Assembly (NCBI RefSeq): GCF_013408825.1
Contig: NZ_JACCBZ010000007.1
Coordinates: 62,001-126,000 of the forward strand
Source of the DNA: Mucilaginibacter tundrae
Lineage (GTDB): Bacteria > Bacteroidota > Bacteroidia > Sphingobacteriales > Sphingobacteriaceae
Length of the DNA: 64,000 bases
Direction of reading: 5' to 3'
Every line of letters starts with the position of its first letter. Positions within the stretch are counted from its first letter, which is position 1. The notes below the pieces were generated by a model. The model searched no databases. It was not told the origin of the DNA and worked only from the letters and a program-made list of their open reading frames with translations. Below, in pieces: positions 51,898-60,427 of the stretch. Made by a program: the position numbers and the translations under genes.

Positions 51898-52689
51898 ATG
51901 AAAAGGCGTTCATTTGTAAAAATATCAATGTTAACCGGGGCAGCTGCCACAATACTGCCTGAAATGAGTATGGCAAGATCATCCAGTAAAAAATCAGATC
52001 GTTGCTTTTATGAGTTGCGGGTTTACAGTTTTACAAATGCCGCGCAGCAAGCAATAGTAGAGGATTATTTAAAAAACGCGTTGATACCTGCATTAAACCG
52101 CATAGGCAGTAATAATGTTGGTGTTTTTACGGAGCTTGAAGTGGGCAGGCAAACAAAATTATTTGTGTTGATCCCATACCCATCGATAGTAGATTTTACA
52201 ACACAGGAAAGCAAATTGGCGACTGACGCGGTTTACCAGCAGCAATCGGCAGGATACCTGAACGCCCCTTTGGCAACACCGGTTTATGAGCGCATTGAAA
52301 GTTCACTGTTACAGGCCTTTACAGGCATGCCCAAAATAGAGTTACCCGGCACATTCCCCCGCATTTTTGAGTTGCGCCAATACCAAAGCCCAACCGAATA
52401 TGCAGGAAAAAAGAAAATTGAAATGTTCAATGAAGGTCGTGAGATCGGGATATTTAAGCGCCTCGGGTTTAAACCGGTATTTTATAGCGAAACCATTATA
52501 GGTGCCGATCGGCCAAATTTAACTTATATGGTAACCTTTGATAATATGGAAGCTCATAGCCAATTATGGAAAGCTTTTGGCAGCGACCCGGAATGGATCA
52601 AACTAAAAACCATGCCTGAGTACCCGGACGCGCTGGTGTCAAAGATCACATCAACCATGTTAACACCTGCCGCTTATTCACAAATTTGA
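51898..52689 (+). CDS. NIPSNAP family protein with Tat-like signal
   Basis: The 263-residue protein starts MKRRSFVKISMLTGAAATIL, a twin-arginine-type signal, then carries two NIPSNAP ferredoxin-like domains (FYELRVYSFTNAAQQAIVED and RIFELRQYQSPTEYAGKKKI). NIPSNAP proteins have no settled function. Export by Tat suggests a folded periplasmic protein, perhaps with a bound cofactor (inference). No operon partner is evident. Confidence 0.88.
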   Translation: MKRRSFVKISMLTGAAATILPEMSMARSSSKKSDRCFYELRVYSFTNAAQQAIVEDYLKNALIPALNRIGSNNVGVFTELEVGRQTKLFVLIPYPSIVDFTTQESKLATDAVYQQQSAGYLNAPLATPVYERIESSLLQAFTGMPKIELPGTFPRIFELRQYQSPTEYAGKKKIEMFNEGREIGIFKRLGFKPVFYSETIIGADRPNLTYMVTFDNMEAHSQLWKAFGSDPEWIKLKTMPEYPDALVSKITSTMLTPAAYSQI

Positions 52690-52781
52690 TGCTAGTTTTG
52701 ATCTGATTCTTCTGTTTAGGAACTGCTGCTAAATAATCGCCTCTAAAACAACCGCAGCCACTTATCCAACGTATATCTCAT

Positions 52782-53327
52782 ATGAAAAACATCACACTAA
52801 AAAATACAGCATTACTATTAGCTTTTATGCTAATAGGCTTTTGCAAAACTACCCATGCCCAAAAACGCGATAGCGAATTACAGGTAGGCGAAAATGTGCC
52901 CTCGTTCACTTTGCATGATCAGGACGGCAAGCAGTTTAACGTGCGAGATTATATAGGAAAAAAAGTATTGGTGCTTTACTTTTATCCGAAGGATGAAAGC
53001 ATGGTTTGCACCAAAGAAGCCTGCGCTTTTCGTGATGAATTTGATTCGTTTACCAAAGCGGGCGCCATGGTTATCGGCATAAATGGCGGTACGGTTGCCA
53101 GTCATAAAGAATTTCAGCAACACTATAAACTTCCATTTACTTTGTTGGCCGACCAGGATAATAAAGTGTATAACTTGTTTGGCATTAAAAGCAAAATGTT
53201 CATCCCCGGTCGCGTAACTTATGTTATCGATCTGCATGGCAAAGTAGTCTACATGCACGAGGCCATGATGCAGGGTAAGGAGCATGCGGACGATGCATTG
53301 GCTTTTATAAAAGCAGCTAAGAAATAA
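52782..53327 (+). CDS. Exported peroxiredoxin (BCP/PrxQ type)
   Basis: The 181-residue protein has a signal peptide ending THAQ (residue 27) and a PrxQ domain. The peroxidatic C76 is in DESMVCTKEACAFRDEF with a resolving C81 five residues later, the atypical 2-Cys arrangement. The preceding LYFYPKD loop is conserved. It should reduce peroxides in the periplasm. Most BCP proteins are cytosolic, so export is notable. The reductant could be the TlpA-like lipoprotein at 41975 or a similar protein. Confidence 0.93.
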   Translation: MKNITLKNTALLLAFMLIGFCKTTHAQKRDSELQVGENVPSFTLHDQDGKQFNVRDYIGKKVLVLYFYPKDESMVCTKEACAFRDEFDSFTKAGAMVIGINGGTVASHKEFQQHYKLPFTLLADQDNKVYNLFGIKSKMFIPGRVTYVIDLHGKVVYMHEAMMQGKEHADDALAFIKAAKK

Positions 53328-53398
53328 GATTGATGGTCAATTTTTTGAATTGCTTTTTTGCGTGCTGTAAGTCATTATTTATTCCATAAAATTACCGC

Positions 53399-54532
53399 AT
53401 GATCCGTTTAATACTTATTGTACTATTATTTCTTCTTTCCTTATTAGCGGTTTTTAAAGCCTTTGAATACCATCTGTGGTTGTTGGCTATTGCGGTAACT
53501 GAATTCCCGTGGTTGTTTTCATCAATCACCATTGTGGTATTGCTGACAGGCTTTTTTGGCGGGCGCTTTATCATGCCGGGAACCATCATTGGCATTGTGG
53601 CTTTGCTATTATTCCTATCACCAATTGCAAGGGCTTACGTGGTTGCAGGCAATGTCAGGGCGGAGTTTGATGGTGCTTTCGGCGTTACCAATACCGATAG
53701 TTCCAGCGCGCCATTCAGTTTTTTAAAGATGTTTAAAAAGCCGGTGAGCATCGCCTACAAAAAAATAACCTATGTAAAATATGCTGATACAGCAATGAGC
53801 CTGGATTTTTATCCATCGCGAATTTTGGGTAAAAAACCTTGTGTAATTGTAGTGCATGGCGGTTCATGGTCAGGCGGCGATAGTCAGCAATTGCCGGAAT
53901 TGAACAGTTATTTGGCAACAAAAGGTTATAACGTTGCATCTATCAACTATCGACTGGCGCCAAAATGGCAAACGCCCGCACCTGTTGAAGATGTAGCCAA
54001 TGCCACTAAATACATACGTGAACATGCTGACGAGTTGAACGTCGATACAACCCAATTGGTATTAATCGGCCGTTCCGCAGGTGCGCAGATCGCTTTGCTG
54101 GCGGCCTATACTATGCATAATAAAAATTTGAAAGGCGTAATTGATTTTTATGGCCCTGCCGATATGGTTTGGGGCTACTCTGCCCCTGCAAGTCCGCTGA
54201 TCATGGATTCGCGTAAGGTGATGGAACAATATATTGGGGGTACGTATTCGCAAGTACCTCAAAAATATTTTGATTGTTCGCCGTTGGTTTATGTAGATAA
54301 ACAATCTGTACCAACGTTAATTATACACGGTAATAATGATGTGTTGGTGTCGCCGGAGCATAGTCACCGATTGAATGGTGCGTTGCAAAGCAGTGGCATT
54401 AAGCATTACTGGCTGCAACTACCCTGGGCTACACACGGGTTCGATTTTAATTTAAACGGCCCGGGCGGGCAGCTATCAACCTACACCGTTTTACAGTTTT
54501 TAAATACTGTAACCCGATCACCACTTAACTAA
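53399..54532 (+). CDS. Membrane-anchored alpha/beta hydrolase (esterase/lipase-like)
   Basis: The 377-residue protein has three N-terminal membrane helices (about 3-20, 27-48 and 55-78) and an alpha/beta hydrolase domain. The oxyanion motif is HGGSWSGGD and the nucleophile elbow is GRSAGAQIA; the acid and histidine are in HGNNDVLVSPEH and WATHGFDF. It resembles BD-FAE/hormone-sensitive-lipase-type carboxylesterases. Substrate unknown. Its stop overlaps the convergent symporter stop by 4 bases. Confidence 0.9.
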   Translation: MIRLILIVLLFLLSLLAVFKAFEYHLWLLAIAVTEFPWLFSSITIVVLLTGFFGGRFIMPGTIIGIVALLLFLSPIARAYVVAGNVRAEFDGAFGVTNTDSSSAPFSFLKMFKKPVSIAYKKITYVKYADTAMSLDFYPSRILGKKPCVIVVHGGSWSGGDSQQLPELNSYLATKGYNVASINYRLAPKWQTPAPVEDVANATKYIREHADELNVDTTQLVLIGRSAGAQIALLAAYTMHNKNLKGVIDFYGPADMVWGYSAPASPLIMDSRKVMEQYIGGTYSQVPQKYFDCSPLVYVDKQSVPTLIIHGNNDVLVSPEHSHRLNGALQSSGIKHYWLQLPWATHGFDFNLNGPGGQLSTYTVLQFLNTVTRSPLN

Positions 54533-55872
54533 ACCCGTCTTTTCTCTCTAAACCTGCTGAAGAATATCATTGCCAGCAAACAAAGCACAAATCCGCATAA
54601 GCCATTCAGCCGCAGGCCGTAGTCGTTTCCCGGATCTTTACCATACACCGTCAGGAAAGCAAATAAAGCTATACCCAGCGTTTGGCCCATTTTTACAAAA
54701 AGGTATTTTACGGCGAAGAACATACCTTCGCGATTTTCTTTGGTTTTGATGGCATCATCCTGAGCTATTTCAGCCAAAATAGCATTAGGTAAAATACCCA
54801 AAGATGCCAATGGAAAACTCGCCAAAAGCAACAGGCAATATATTTGTGCTGTAGGCGATATCGGGAATTTTCCGAGGAAATAGATCGCGATAAACGCGAT
54901 GCATAACAAGAAAAAGGAAAAAAGCACAATAGGTTTTTTACCGATTTTTTTGGAAAGATAGTTGATGAGCGGGTAAAACATCAGCGACACTAAAACCATC
55001 ACACCCAACAATGGCCCGCCTTCTGATTCGGGCAAGCCGAGTAATACCGTTACAAAGTATAATAAACCACTGGATATAATGCTCAGCGCCATGTAGTACG
55101 AAAAATCCGAGATCAGGTAATACTTAAAATTTCGGTTACTGAACGTTTTACGTATAGCAGGCAAAAGCGGCAAATGCGATGGTTTGCTCGATGAATATTT
55201 TTTCTCGTCGATAAACAAAACGGGTATCAACATAAAAAAACCGGCGACTAAACTCAGGCCGCCAATAGTATATTGAACTGCAGAATCGCGACTGATAATA
55301 TGTAAGAATTTTTGTACCAGGTCGGCGTAATTATTTACAAAGCCGGATATGATCATCCCCAATACAAAACCAACCTGTTGAAAGGATGATAGTTTAACTT
55401 TTTCCGATGCAGTCTCGGTAAGTTCTGGCAAAAGGGCGTTGTAGGGGATGATATAGGTGGTAACGCTCATGAAAAACAAGATGAGCGTGCACGTTAACCA
55501 AACCGCGTTTTTTGAACTTTCACCTTTTTCCACTGGGCAGAAAGTGAGGAAGCAAAAAATAATGGCCGGCAGTATAGCCCATTTCATAAATGGAATGCGG
55601 CGGCCTTTGGGATTATCGCTTTTGTCGCTCAGTGATGCGATAAAAGGGTCAAAAAGGGCATCAATAAATCTGCCAGACGCTGCAATAACTGACAGTATGT
55701 TTAATACCCCAAATAACATTAATTGTGGAATAAGCGGCTTTAAACCCGCATTGCTCGGTGGCAGGTAAAAGTAAGGCAGCATAACGATGATGATATTCGT
55801 CATGATGCTCCAACCAATCATGCCGCAGGCATAAGCTATCTGTTTTCTGAAAGGGAAGTATACTGCAGGCAT
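54529..55872 (-). CDS. MFS transporter of the GPH (glycoside-pentoside-hexuronide) family
   Basis: The 447-residue protein has 12 predicted membrane helices. The GPH signature RFIDALFDPFIASLSDKSDN follows the second helix, with GRRIPFMKW next. GPH carriers import sugars with a cation. No sugar-catabolic gene is adjacent, so the substrate cannot be inferred. Confidence 0.9.
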   Translation of the reverse strand: MPAVYFPFRKQIAYACGMIGWSIMTNIIIVMLPYFYLPPSNAGLKPLIPQLMLFGVLNILSVIAASGRFIDALFDPFIASLSDKSDNPKGRRIPFMKWAILPAIIFCFLTFCPVEKGESSKNAVWLTCTLILFFMSVTTYIIPYNALLPELTETASEKVKLSSFQQVGFVLGMIISGFVNNYADLVQKFLHIISRDSAVQYTIGGLSLVAGFFMLIPVLFIDEKKYSSSKPSHLPLLPAIRKTFSNRNFKYYLISDFSYYMALSIISSGLLYFVTVLLGLPESEGGPLLGVMVLVSLMFYPLINYLSKKIGKKPIVLFSFFLLCIAFIAIYFLGKFPISPTAQIYCLLLLASFPLASLGILPNAILAEIAQDDAIKTKENREGMFFAVKYLFVKMGQTLGIALFAFLTVYGKDPGNDYGLRLNGLCGFVLCLLAMIFFSRFREKRRV

Positions 55873-55918
55873 TCACCGCAATATGCAAAATATTCGATGA
55901 AATTTTGATGATAGATGG

Positions 55919-56707
55919 TTACAAGCCCGAATAATAATCATAACCCTGCTCGGCCCAGTAGTCGTGCGGTCTTCGGTTACTGAAACTGATGGTTCCGATC
56001 CGTTTTAAGTTTTTAATGCCGTATTTAACCGGGATAATTAAGCGTAATGGTGCGCCATGTGGCACAGGTATTGGCTGGTCGTTCATTTCATAAGCAAGCA
56101 GCGTTTGCGGATGCATGGCGCTCGCCATATCTAAGCCTACATAATAACCTTTATCGGGGGTTTCCATGCCTACATAGTCCAGCTTGGTTTCTGGGTGAAG
56201 GCCGAAATGCTCAATAAAATCTGCAAAGCGCACACCGCCCCAGTGCTGTATCTGGTCCCAGCCTTCCACGCATTTAAAATCAAAAACAAGGTCGGTTTTG
56301 GGTAGAGCTTTAATCTCATCAATGGTAATACTCAACACCTCTCCTGTAATCTTTTTAACCTGCAGCCGCCAGTTAGCAGCATCTAAACGGCTATCGGCAC
56401 CAATGCTGGTGTTCTTCCGCACAACCTTAGCTGCCATTGATTTTGGGTAGGTTTTAACCAAATGGTTATTGCTGAAAAAATTCCTGAAAAATAATTCACT
56501 TTTATTCAGCGCGCGGCGTAAAGGTTTATGTGCTCCGCTGGTAATCCCAAGCGTTTCAATAGGCGAGGTATATAGCTTTCGCCAACCGCCATAAGCGGCA
56601 ACGCCTAACACAGTGTAGGTAGTAAAGGATATAAAATTACGCCTGTTGATCTGCTTTTGGACAGAAGCTTCGGTCTCGGGTTTTTTATTTTCTTTCGGAT
56701 CGCTCAT
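55919..56707 (-). CDS. Molybdopterin-dependent oxidoreductase (sulfite oxidase/MsrP-like)
   Basis: The 262-residue protein has a twin-arginine signal (INRRNFISFTTYTVLG, residues 20-35) and a sulfite-oxidase-type molybdopterin domain. The Mo-ligand cysteine is C146 in FDFKCVEGWDQIQHWGG, and PVPHGAPLRLIIPVKYG is the conserved cofactor segment. It resembles MsrP/YedY, which repairs oxidised methionine in periplasmic proteins, but could act on another S- or N-oxide. Its start overlaps the cytochrome b stop as ATGA, so the two form a redox pair. Confidence 0.92.
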   Translation of the reverse strand: MSDPKENKKPETEASVQKQINRRNFISFTTYTVLGVAAYGGWRKLYTSPIETLGITSGAHKPLRRALNKSELFFRNFFSNNHLVKTYPKSMAAKVVRKNTSIGADSRLDAANWRLQVKKITGEVLSITIDEIKALPKTDLVFDFKCVEGWDQIQHWGGVRFADFIEHFGLHPETKLDYVGMETPDKGYYVGLDMASAMHPQTLLAYEMNDQPIPVPHGAPLRLIIPVKYGIKNLKRIGTISFSNRRPHDYWAEQGYDYYSGL

Positions 56708-57381
56708 TTCTTTGCTGCTGTTTTAGGTTTTTCATTCACCACCTCGAAGCCGGAAATTACCGACCTAAAATTATTCCATCCCGCTATAATTACCTGCACC
56801 ACGTGAACCACAAAGAAAAATACATAGCCCAATGTAAGGGCGAAATGAATGATCCTGGCGAAGTGATAGCCGCCACAAAGCCATGTTAAATAATAAAACT
56901 GCACCGGCTTGTAAATAGCCAAACCTGTAATTACCGAGCCGATCCCCATCACAATAATGGCGGTGTAGGCTATCCGCTGCGCGGCGTTATATTTATTTTG
57001 CGGAGGGGCCATTTTGCGGATATGTAGGTCATGCAATAAAACCAGCCACGCTTCTTTCCATGATTTTTTCTGCGGAACCAACTCCCGCCACGCGCCAGAA
57101 ATGATAGTATAAGTCACATAAAAAATTCCGTTCAGCGTAAAAAACCACATGAACAAAAAGTGGAATGCCATACCCTCGGCCAACCTAGCCGGGATATGCA
57201 ACGCATTATAAAACCAATCCGGGAAAAAGCGCACGTAGGTATGCCCAAATATGGTGATCTTATATTCATCATTAGCCCAATAGATCAGCATGCCGCTCCA
57301 TATCATCACGGTCAATATCGGGAAATTTACCCAATGCGTCCACCGCATAATTAAGGAGTGTTTTTCTTTGATGGTTTTCAT
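56704..57381 (-). CDS. Cytochrome b/b6 domain membrane protein
   Basis: The 225-residue protein has four to five membrane helices with histidines placed for b-haem (MRWTHWVNFPILTVM, GMAFHFLFMWFF, GYHFARIIHFALTLGYVFFF, VHVVQVIIAGW). It is of the Ni/Fe-hydrogenase b-type/thiosulfate reductase cytochrome class. It should pass electrons from the quinone pool to the molybdopterin enzyme encoded immediately downstream. This replaces the YedZ/MsrQ partner of the E. coli system. Confidence 0.9.
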   Translation of the reverse strand: MKTIKEKHSLIMRWTHWVNFPILTVMIWSGMLIYWANDEYKITIFGHTYVRFFPDWFYNALHIPARLAEGMAFHFLFMWFFTLNGIFYVTYTIISGAWRELVPQKKSWKEAWLVLLHDLHIRKMAPPQNKYNAAQRIAYTAIIVMGIGSVITGLAIYKPVQFYYLTWLCGGYHFARIIHFALTLGYVFFFVVHVVQVIIAGWNNFRSVISGFEVVNEKPKTAAKK

Positions 57382-57421
57382 TAACGCTTTATATTAACTA
57401 CGATAAAATGCCTAAAAAGGA

Positions 57422-58183
57422 TTAATTAAATGCCACTTTTGTTGCCCCGGTGATCTCGCCATTGGATGTATTTTGCACAAAAGCGATGATCTCCGATCCA
57501 TGCGCTTCAAAACCTTTAGGCAATTCAATACTTGCCGGGCCTTTATCGGCCTTTAAAGATATGCTTTCTATTCCACGTACAATTTGTACATGCGATAAAG
57601 TATGGCCAGCGTTTTCACCTCTCTCTACCTTAGTTTGAGCGTTCTTTTGTATTACGGCTAAAAGTAATATAGCGTTGCCTATTCTGCCTTGTGTTTGGTA
57701 TTGCAGATCGACTTTGTTTTGATTGATTTTGATGTTAGTTAAACTAATCTGTGCCGCGGCATCTTTTGCAAGGTTGGTTCTGATAGCGTTACGCAAAGTG
57801 CCTTCTTCTGAGCCTACAAATTCGGTGCGGCCATTTACAACAATTTGCGGGGTGTAAACCGACGATAAATTTAACCAACGTGCATACTGGTTTTGCCTTT
57901 CTGAATAAGCCGCGCTGCTGAAACCATCCTTCCATCCCAAACGGTTCCAATAATCAACATGAAAAGCAAGAATGTAAATAGGTTTACCTGCGCTTTCCTT
58001 CTCAATTTTGGCAACCACCGCATCCGCAGGCGGACAGCTCGAACATCCCTCGGAAGTGAATAATTCGATAACAGCAAAGCCCTTATCGGCACCTGTTAGT
58101 TTGCTGCTGTGTTTATAGGTAAACGAGCTCAATGCTAGAATAGCAACCGCTGCTGTTGGTAATAATATTTTGATCGACTTCAT
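57422..58183 (-). CDS. DUF1223 family protein
   Basis: The 253-residue exported protein has a hydrophobic signal (residues 6-22) and a thioredoxin-like DUF1223 domain opening with VIELFTSEGCSSCPPADAVV, a CxxC redox-like pair. The later segment LSSVYTPQIVVNGRTEFVGS is also typical. It is an uncharacterised family, often annotated as secreted. It lies 40 bases upstream of the cytochrome b gene on the same strand, suggesting a periplasmic redox group. Confidence 0.9.
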   Translation of the reverse strand: MKSIKILLPTAAVAILALSSFTYKHSSKLTGADKGFAVIELFTSEGCSSCPPADAVVAKIEKESAGKPIYILAFHVDYWNRLGWKDGFSSAAYSERQNQYARWLNLSSVYTPQIVVNGRTEFVGSEEGTLRNAIRTNLAKDAAAQISLTNIKINQNKVDLQYQTQGRIGNAILLLAVIQKNAQTKVERGENAGHTLSHVQIVRGIESISLKADKGPASIELPKGFEAHGSEIIAFVQNTSNGEITGATKVAFN

Positions 58184-58299
58184 TTTAATCTGATTTAGAA
58201 TTATGGGTTAGTCGGCGGTGGAATAGAATCCTTACAATAAAGTTAAAGTTTTTTGAGGAATAGTTCACGACAGCACACGTTAATAACACTCACAACCCT

Positions 58300-58323
58300 T
58301 GTCATTCTGCGCGCAGCGAAGAA
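58300..58323. repeat. Remnant of the dispersed TCATTCTG repeat
   Basis: TGTCATTCTGCGCGCAGCGA and the next four bases match the arm of the 41852-41933 inverted repeat apart from a few changes. It lies in the 218-base gap upstream of DUF1223, where I see no other feature. Confidence 0.5.
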
Positions 58324-58401
58324 CTATCTCTTGAGCGGTCGCGAAAAATCTGTAAAGTAGTTACACCAGTACAGATGCTTCATATTTCAGTATAACAAAG
58401 A

Positions 58402-59280
58402 TTATTTCCCTTCCTTTTTCGGAAGGTTCTGCATTTTAAAACGTGGTTTATAGGCGGGTTTGGGAGCAGCCTCTTCTGCGGGAGGTTGTGGTGTGCTTTC
58501 TTCAGGATTTGTTACAGGCGGGGTATCTTCAATAGGTGTTGGAGGAGTTGCCGCTTTAAACTTCGGTGTAAAGCCTAATTTGGGTGCGGAAGCAGCAACT
58601 GGTTCAACCGGTTTTCCCTCTGTAGATGTTTCCTCATCAACAGGTTTTGGCGGTGTCGCTTTGAACTTCGGTGTAAAACCTAATTTAGGTGTGGGGGCAG
58701 CAACTGGTTCAACCGGTTTTCCCTCTGTAGATGTTTCCTCTTCAACAGGTTTTGGCAGTGTTGCTGCTTTAAATTTAGGCGTAAAACCCAATTTAGGTGC
58801 AGGAGCAACAGGTGCAACAGGCTTTTCTTCTGCCAATGGTTCCTCTGTAGCTGGTTTTGGCGGTGCTGCTGCTTTAAATTTTGGTGTGAACCCCAATTTT
58901 GCTGCAGGAGCAGCGGCGGGTTTGTCTTCCGATGGTTGTTTTTCCTCTGCTGATGTTTCAACTGCTGGATTTGGGGTCGCCGCCGCTCTAAACTTTGGTG
59001 TAAAACCTAATTTAGGCACCTGCGCGGTTTCTTCAATCAGGCTTTCGGTTATGGTTTGTTCCGCTAGTGGGTTATCGATCTTTACCTTTTCTAATTTTGG
59101 TTCAACCGCCAGCGGAAATTCATGCCTTAATTTATTGAACCAGTATTTTTTGGTATGATCGAAGCTCTTTTCGCCCATTTGATTGAAGTGTGTTTCAAAT
59201 TCAGAGAACAAGGCCGATTGCACCTGTTTCAGCGCAATCAGGTCAATTCTCTTCTTTTTGAAAAACTCTTCAAATTCCAT
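58402..59280 (-). CDS. Pro/Lys/Glu-rich repeat protein with KLGFTPKF motifs
   Basis: The 292-residue protein has no signal peptide. Residues 1-60 form a folded-looking N-terminal helix region (FKKKRIDLIALKQVQSALFS, then HTKKYWFNKLRHEFPLAVE). From residue 89 the protein consists of five copies of KLGFTPKF (starting at 90, 128, 163, 199 and 234) and a degenerate sixth (KPAYKPRF at 274), spaced 35-40 residues by Pro/Glu/Ala/Thr linkers. I do not recognise the family. Regular short motifs on a flexible chain suggest multivalent binding to one partner. It is 5 bases downstream of the DUF2442 gene. Confidence 0.8.
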   Translation of the reverse strand: MEFEEFFKKKRIDLIALKQVQSALFSEFETHFNQMGEKSFDHTKKYWFNKLRHEFPLAVEPKLEKVKIDNPLAEQTITESLIEETAQVPKLGFTPKFRAAATPNPAVETSAEEKQPSEDKPAAAPAAKLGFTPKFKAAAPPKPATEEPLAEEKPVAPVAPAPKLGFTPKFKAATLPKPVEEETSTEGKPVEPVAAPTPKLGFTPKFKATPPKPVDEETSTEGKPVEPVAASAPKLGFTPKFKAATPPTPIEDTPPVTNPEESTPQPPAEEAAPKPAYKPRFKMQNLPKKEGK

Positions 59281-59285
59281 ACGGC

Positions 59286-59504
59286 TTATATTAAATCCAC
59301 GTCGACATCAAGCGCGTTAAAATGGATGCCTTTATCGGTCTGATCCCAATCCAGCAGCTCTTCCTCCGTTGCGTTTTGCAGCGCGGGATACCATTCTAAA
59401 GGGAATGCCTGTTGCTTACCATTTTCTTTTTCAACAAATAGCAAGCCATCGGCAAATGTTACCTTAACTTTTTTTCCTTGCTTACGCGATGTGAATAGTG
59501 CCAT
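59286..59504 (-). CDS. DUF2442 domain protein
   Basis: The 72-residue cytosolic protein matches DUF2442: KKVKVTFADGLLFVEKENGK, FPLEWYPALQNATEEELLDW and a terminal GIHFNALDVDVDLI. Members are small and uncharacterised, sometimes found near toxin-antitoxin-like genes, but no toxin partner is recognisable here. It is followed closely by the repeat-protein gene and preceded by a REP-like element. Confidence 0.88.
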   Translation of the reverse strand: MALFTSRKQGKKVKVTFADGLLFVEKENGKQQAFPLEWYPALQNATEEELLDWDQTDKGIHFNALDVDVDLI

Positions 59505-59507
59505 ATC

Positions 59508-59593
59508 AGCCCCCTCTAAATCTCCCCCGGTAGGGGAGACTTTAATGTTTGTTTATTTTTAGCCCTCCCTACCGGGGAGGGTTTGGGTGGGGC
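59508..59593 (-). repeat. REP-like palindromic element, type A, copy 2
   Basis: Arms at 59508-59542 and 59561-59593 are near-identical to those at 10141-10248 (for example AAATCTCCCCCGGTAGGGGA). The middle is only 18 bases. It fills the gap between the yebC stop and the DUF2442 start on the same strand. Confidence 0.85.
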
Positions 59594-59596
59594 ATA

Positions 59597-60322
59597 TTAC
59601 TCCGCCATATTATGATAAACCGCTTGCACGTCATCATCTTCCTCAAGCCGGTCTATCAGTTTCATAATATCAACAACCTGCTCTTCGGTAACCTCGTGGA
59701 ATGATTGCGGTACACGCTCCAATTTAGCCGATCTTACTTCGATGCCTAATTCTTCCAATGTCTTCTGCATTTTACCGAAATCCTCAAAAGCAGTATGGAT
59801 CACGCCTATATCGTTTCCTTCTTCATCGGCCTCCACAAACAGATCTTCTAACCCGGCATCAATCAGCTCAAATTCCAGTTCTTCCAAATCACGGTCACCC
59901 GGCACAAATGTAAATACCGATTTACGGGTAAAAATAAAGTCCAGTGAACCGGTTTTACCCAATGCGCCACCATATTTAGTAAAGTAACTGCGAACGTTTG
60001 CAACCGTACGATTGGTATTATCGGTAGCGGTTTCAACCAAAACAGCAACACCGTAAGGCGCATAACCTTCGTAAACTAATTCCTCGTAATCTTTTTCATC
60101 CCTACTGATAGCTCTTTTTATCGCAGCCTCAACACGGTCCTTAGGCATATTTACTGCCTTGGAGTTTTGCACAGCGGTACGCAGGCGCGAGTTGGTGTTA
60201 ATATCGCCACCACCGGCTTTAACAGCCATTACAATTTCTTTACCTAAACGGGTAAACTGAACGGCCATTTTGGCCCAACGCTTAAATTTTCTCTCTTTAC
60301 GGAATTCAAATGCTCTTCCCAT
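59597..60322 (-). CDS. yebC: YebC/PmpR family protein
   Basis: The 241-residue cytosolic protein opens MGRAFEFRKERKFKRWAKMA, the standard YebC start, and carries the conserved NMPKDRVEAAIKRA and EGYAPYGVAVLVETATDN segments. The family is annotated as transcriptional regulators, and recent work links it to translation of proline-rich stretches. Length is normal. The downstream repeat protein is proline-rich, which may be coincidental. Confidence 0.95.
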   Translation of the reverse strand: MGRAFEFRKERKFKRWAKMAVQFTRLGKEIVMAVKAGGGDINTNSRLRTAVQNSKAVNMPKDRVEAAIKRAISRDEKDYEELVYEGYAPYGVAVLVETATDNTNRTVANVRSYFTKYGGALGKTGSLDFIFTRKSVFTFVPGDRDLEELEFELIDAGLEDLFVEADEEGNDIGVIHTAFEDFGKMQKTLEELGIEVRSAKLERVPQSFHEVTEEQVVDIMKLIDRLEEDDDVQAVYHNMAE

Positions 60323-60427
60323 ATTTTTTTTAGTTCATGATTGATGGCCAATGGTTCATGGCTTCAATCAAGTTTAATATTCACTACTTTTTTCGGCAGA
60401 TCGGATAAATATAATATTTGTTTTCTT

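Noticed and set aside
58460..59158. A 232-codon open frame on the + strand, Gly/Val/Ser-rich
   Set aside because: It is exactly antisense to the repeat protein and its repetition mirrors that gene; no export signal or family match.
59286..59504. DUF2442 as an antitoxin of a toxin-antitoxin pair
   Set aside because: Neither neighbour resembles a toxin; the downstream gene is a repeat protein.
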